Virus record (IMG/VR): IMGVR_UViG_3300003324_000143
Location: 1-22,960 of that record
DNA from: a virus
Reading direction: 5' to 3' (one strand)
DNA length: 22,960 bases
Shown here one piece after another: positions 20,662 through 22,960 of the stretch. The number at the start of each line of letters is the position of its first letter. Position 1 is the stretch's first letter. The notes beneath the pieces are model-generated. The model was not told where the DNA came from. It saw only the letters and a program-made list of their open reading frames with translations, and did no database searches. The position numbers and the translations under genes were made by a program.

Positions 20662-22269
20662 GGGGTCAGGTTAGTCGGACTGGCAGGACGAGGCTAGGAC
20701 CGGTGGGGAAGGACATGAGGAGTCGCGGAGGCATGCGGCTGACTAGGCCGGGAAGTGGTAGGGCTGGTCGGGCGGTCTAGAGCCGGTTGGACATGCGACA
20801 GGCAAGTCGAAAAGAAGAGGCGCGTGCCGACAAGAATTGGCAAGTCGTCAGGAAGAGGGTGGAAACGGTCGAGGTGTGAATGGACATGTCGGATCGAGCA
20901 AGGCATGACCAGGAGTGCTCGCGGCGAGACGCTGGCAAGTCGTTCCAGGAAAGGTGCGGGTCGACATGCAGTGGTGTGGGACGTCGGTCGGAGTAGAAGA
21001 GTGAAGACTCGAATCGGCACGAGTAGTCGGCTTGGTGAAGGACAGGTCTGGTGTGAAATTGGACAGTCGGTTTGACTTGCCGAGCAATGAAAAGTCGTGA
21101 TGGCCGGTCCGGTTCGTGACAAGAAGAGGCGTGTCGGACTGACGTGGCGTGTACGGACACGATGGGACCTGTTTCGACACGCTCAAGAACAGTGCATGAT
21201 AAGGCCAGTCGTTGAGGCTTGAGCCGGATGGACCTGAATTGTTCTGGTGTGGCGTGGGTCGGGATGTCGTTCAGGCGAGGTGCGTGTGGGCGTGGGTGGG
21301 TCGGACAGGTGCTCGGGTGGCTAAGTCGTTCCGGCCAGGCGAGATCGTGACAAGGACTTGACCCGACAAGCGACCGGGCGCGGCTGGGGGCGTCGTATTG
21401 GCGAGAGCGGACAGGGCCAGTACGGGCACGACATGACGTGGCGCGACTCGGGGCCATGACCAGGCGTGTCGTTCGGGGCTGACCAGACAGGGATTGTTCC
21501 GACAAGCGTCTGAAACGGAGTGTCGCATCGGTTGGTGCTGGTGAGGATTGCAGCGGAACGTCGGATCGGATTCGGACGGGGTTGACACGAGGATGCGACG
21601 CGAGCCAGGCGAGAACTGTCGGGTTCAGTCGTTGAGGAACGGGCGGGCCGGGTTGGTGCGAGTAACGGACTGTCGTACAGGCGAGTCCTGACCTGGATGC
21701 GTACGCGTCGGGGCTTGTCCCGGCTGGGCCAGTCGCATGGGGTTGAACCGGCGCGTGATGACTTGATGGGGTGGGCCAGAAATAGTCAGAGCGGTGAGGA
21801 AAGTACGGCTAAGACGTGTCGCGTAGGCGAGTCATGACCGGTGCAAGGTAAAGCCGGACGGGGCGTGTCGAACCGGGTGGACTCGGCGGGGGCAGTACCG
21901 CGATGGGCCAGGAAAGTCGGACGGACCCGATCCGCGCCGGACAAGAGTTGACTAGTCGGTGGGGAGGGATTTGCACCGTGTGAGGGCGGGGCCGACATGT
22001 CGAACGGTCGAGTGATGGCGTAGCAAGTGAGGGCACGTCGTGTTGACGTGAGACGCCGAGAAATGACGTGTTCAAGGCGGGACAAGGTGAAGTCGCAGTG
22101 ACTTGACGTGTAGAACAAGGCGCGACCCGCACGGGCTTGGCATGTCGTACCGACTGGATTAGACACGCGCTCGACGTGAGTAGATAAGTCGTGATGGACG
22201 GTTCTGGACCAGCAAGAAACGGACGGTACGTCGCGTAGGTCGAGAGCAGTCGATGAGTTGACTTGTCGT
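20662..22269 (+). repeat. Non-coding G-phased pentamer array, segment 2
   Basis: About 1.6 kb with the same + strand grammar as segment 1, with roughly 40 GTCG headers by hand count. The clearest stretch is 21392-21449: header GTCGT, three bases (ATT), then ten consecutive 5-nt blocks that all start with G (GGCGA, GAGCG, GACAG, GGCCA and six more). The orientation is the same as segment 1 although the gene between them is leftward. It ends in GACTT-GTCGT and the shared AGCCGTATC element at 22270. No gene is supported on either strand. Confidence 0.85.
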
Positions 22270-22289
22270 AGCCGTATCTCATTCACGGC
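22270..22289 (+). promoter_or_regulatory. Array-end element AGCCGTATC with 5-bp hairpin
   Basis: GTCGTAGCCGTATC at 22265-22278 is identical over 14 bases to 5602-5615. GCCGT (22271-22275) pairs with ACGGC (22285-22289). It is the third instance of the array-end element, with a different stem length at each site. Confidence 0.65.
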
Positions 22290-22308
22290 GTTCGGTGAAA
22301 GACTGCCT

Positions 22309-22342
22309 GAGCGGGGCCAGCCCGTCAAGACTGACCCCGCTC
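22309..22342 (-). terminator. Terminator-like hairpin after the leftward gene
   Basis: GAGCGGGG (22309-22316) pairs perfectly with CCCCGCTC (22335-22342), with a few more possible pairs inside (CAG with CTG). On the minus strand it follows the stop at 22357 and is trailed by a weak pyrimidine tract. It would stop leftward transcription before the array. Confidence 0.65.
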
Positions 22343-22356
22343 GAAACAGACGGTCG

Positions 22357-22960
22357 TTAGTTCTTGGTCTTGGCTGCTTTCACGGGCTCGACCTTCTCGA
22401 ATGCAACGAGGTCGAACTGGCCGTCAGAGCGGCCACGGTCAGCACCGAGACCGATGTCCTCGCCACGTTCGAGGATGCGTGCCCATGCTGCGAGTGGAAG
22501 GAAATCGTCGTGAACTTTCAGCGTGAAGGTGAGCGTCGGTTCCTTGATGACCTCGACACGGTTCAACGCCGATTTTGGCCCTTGTGGCGTCATCACGTGC
22601 TTGATTCGTTCTTCTACCCAAGCCTGGCCAACACCTGGAGTTGACGAAACCTCGTCCGACTTGACGCCGGTGCCGATGAAGACTTCCTGGACGAACGCAC
22701 GCTCGGCCAGGGTTGCCATCAGGCCCTTGCGGAAACCCTTGGCGACGTCGGTCTTACCGGGCCACTCGGTGCCCGGGTAGGCGCTGTTGGCCCATTCCTT
22801 CAGGCCAGCCTTGATGCAGCGACCTTCGACCATGAGTTCACCGGTCTGCGGGTCACGCTTGAAGCCGTTGACGGAAACCGTCTCCTGCTTCTCCATGAGT
22901 GCGTCGAGTGCCTCGTCGGTGGTCTTGAACTCCGACTGGCCGCGCTCAGCGAGCGTCTGC
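22357..22960 (-). CDS. Hypothetical protein, partial at the window edge
   Basis: This reads on the minus strand. The frame stays open from the ATG at 22896 back to the window end, and that upstream part (QTLAERGQSEFKTTDEALDA) looks like protein. I therefore call the gene partial, with at least 200 aa, its start lying outside. After the ATG position it reads GFKRDPQTGELMVEGRCIKA, then ANSAYPGTEWPGKTDVAKGF, then a beta-type segment (TLTFTLKVHDDFLPLAAWAR), ending in a Lys/Ala tail. There are no zinc or membrane features. I do not recognise the family. Transcription converges on the array and a hairpin terminator follows the stop. Confidence 0.8.
   Translation of the reverse strand, partial: QTLAERGQSEFKTTDEALDALMEKQETVSVNGFKRDPQTGELMVEGRCIKAGLKEWANSAYPGTEWPGKTDVAKGFRKGLMATLAERAFVQEVFIGTGVKSDEVSSTPGVGQAWVEERIKHVMTPQGPKSALNRVEVIKEPTLTFTLKVHDDFLPLAAWARILERGEDIGLGADRGRSDGQFDLVAFEKVEPVKAAKTKN

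Noticed and set aside
17540-22269. CRISPR array
   Set aside because: The conserved header is only 4-5 bases, spacing varies in steps of five, and the intervening sequence is itself phased; no cas genes are present.
17540-22269. tRNA or tmRNA cluster
   Set aside because: Large actinophages often carry tRNA clusters, but I find no acceptor/T-arm sequences of the GGTTCGA type in tRNA geometry and no CCA-end pattern.
17540-22269. Sequencing or assembly artefact
   Set aside because: The units differ in sequence, the grammar is kept over 4.4 kb, a separate mini-copy with the same end element occurs at 5561-5625, and a normal gene is embedded. Artefactual repeats would be near-identical.

Overview
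The window looks like the head-morphogenesis end of a large tailed-phage (siphovirus-type) genome that infects an actinobacterium, most likely a Streptomyces. This rests on a full HK97-type head module (terminase large subunit, portal, candidate protease, scaffold, decoration protein, major capsid protein), a resuscitation-promoting-factor (Rpf) domain typical of actinobacterial systems, GTG/ATG starts with GGAGG ribosome-binding sites, moderately high GC, and many small Cys-rich accessory proteins. The host genus is inference. I see no integrase, tRNA, CRISPR array or insertion sequence.

Layout. From 1 to about 4.2 kb there are small rightward genes of unknown function, separated by strong hairpins/terminators. 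From 4.2 to 7.0 kb there is an Rpf-type lytic protein, a LexA-like winged-helix protein, a RusA resolvase, three small zinc-binding proteins and a GT-A glycosyltransferase. From 7.07 to 17.45 kb lies the DNA-packaging and head operon: endonuclease VII, two genes in the usual place of a small terminase, TerL, a coiled-coil protein, portal, a two-zinc-finger protein, a beta-rich surface-type protein, a candidate capsid protease, a long protein with a scaffold nested in its 3' half, a decoration-type protein and the major capsid protein. The operon closes with a 17-bp-stem terminator at 17461-17499.

From 17.5 to 22.27 kb there are about 4.4 kb of non-coding DNA, interrupted only by one leftward 120-aa gene (20299-20661). 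This DNA is highly patterned. The + strand follows a grammar: a header GTCG-N, then three free bases, then a run of 5-nt blocks that nearly all begin with G (often G-R-C-N-N), until the next GTCG. Roughly 75 headers occur in the first segment and 40 in the second (hand counts). The three places where the pattern ends (5606, 20290, 22269) carry the same element, AGCCGTATC, followed by a hairpin. A one-unit version sits between the RusA gene and the next gene at about 5.56 kb. I know of no described element with this grammar. The nearest structural analogy is the 5-nt-spaced triplet target of the TRAP RNA-binding ring, which is a hypothesis only.

The last gene (22357 to the window end, leftward) is partial and unidentified. 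Leftward and rightward transcription therefore converge on the patterned region. All calls were made by eye from sequence; no similarity search or folding program was run.
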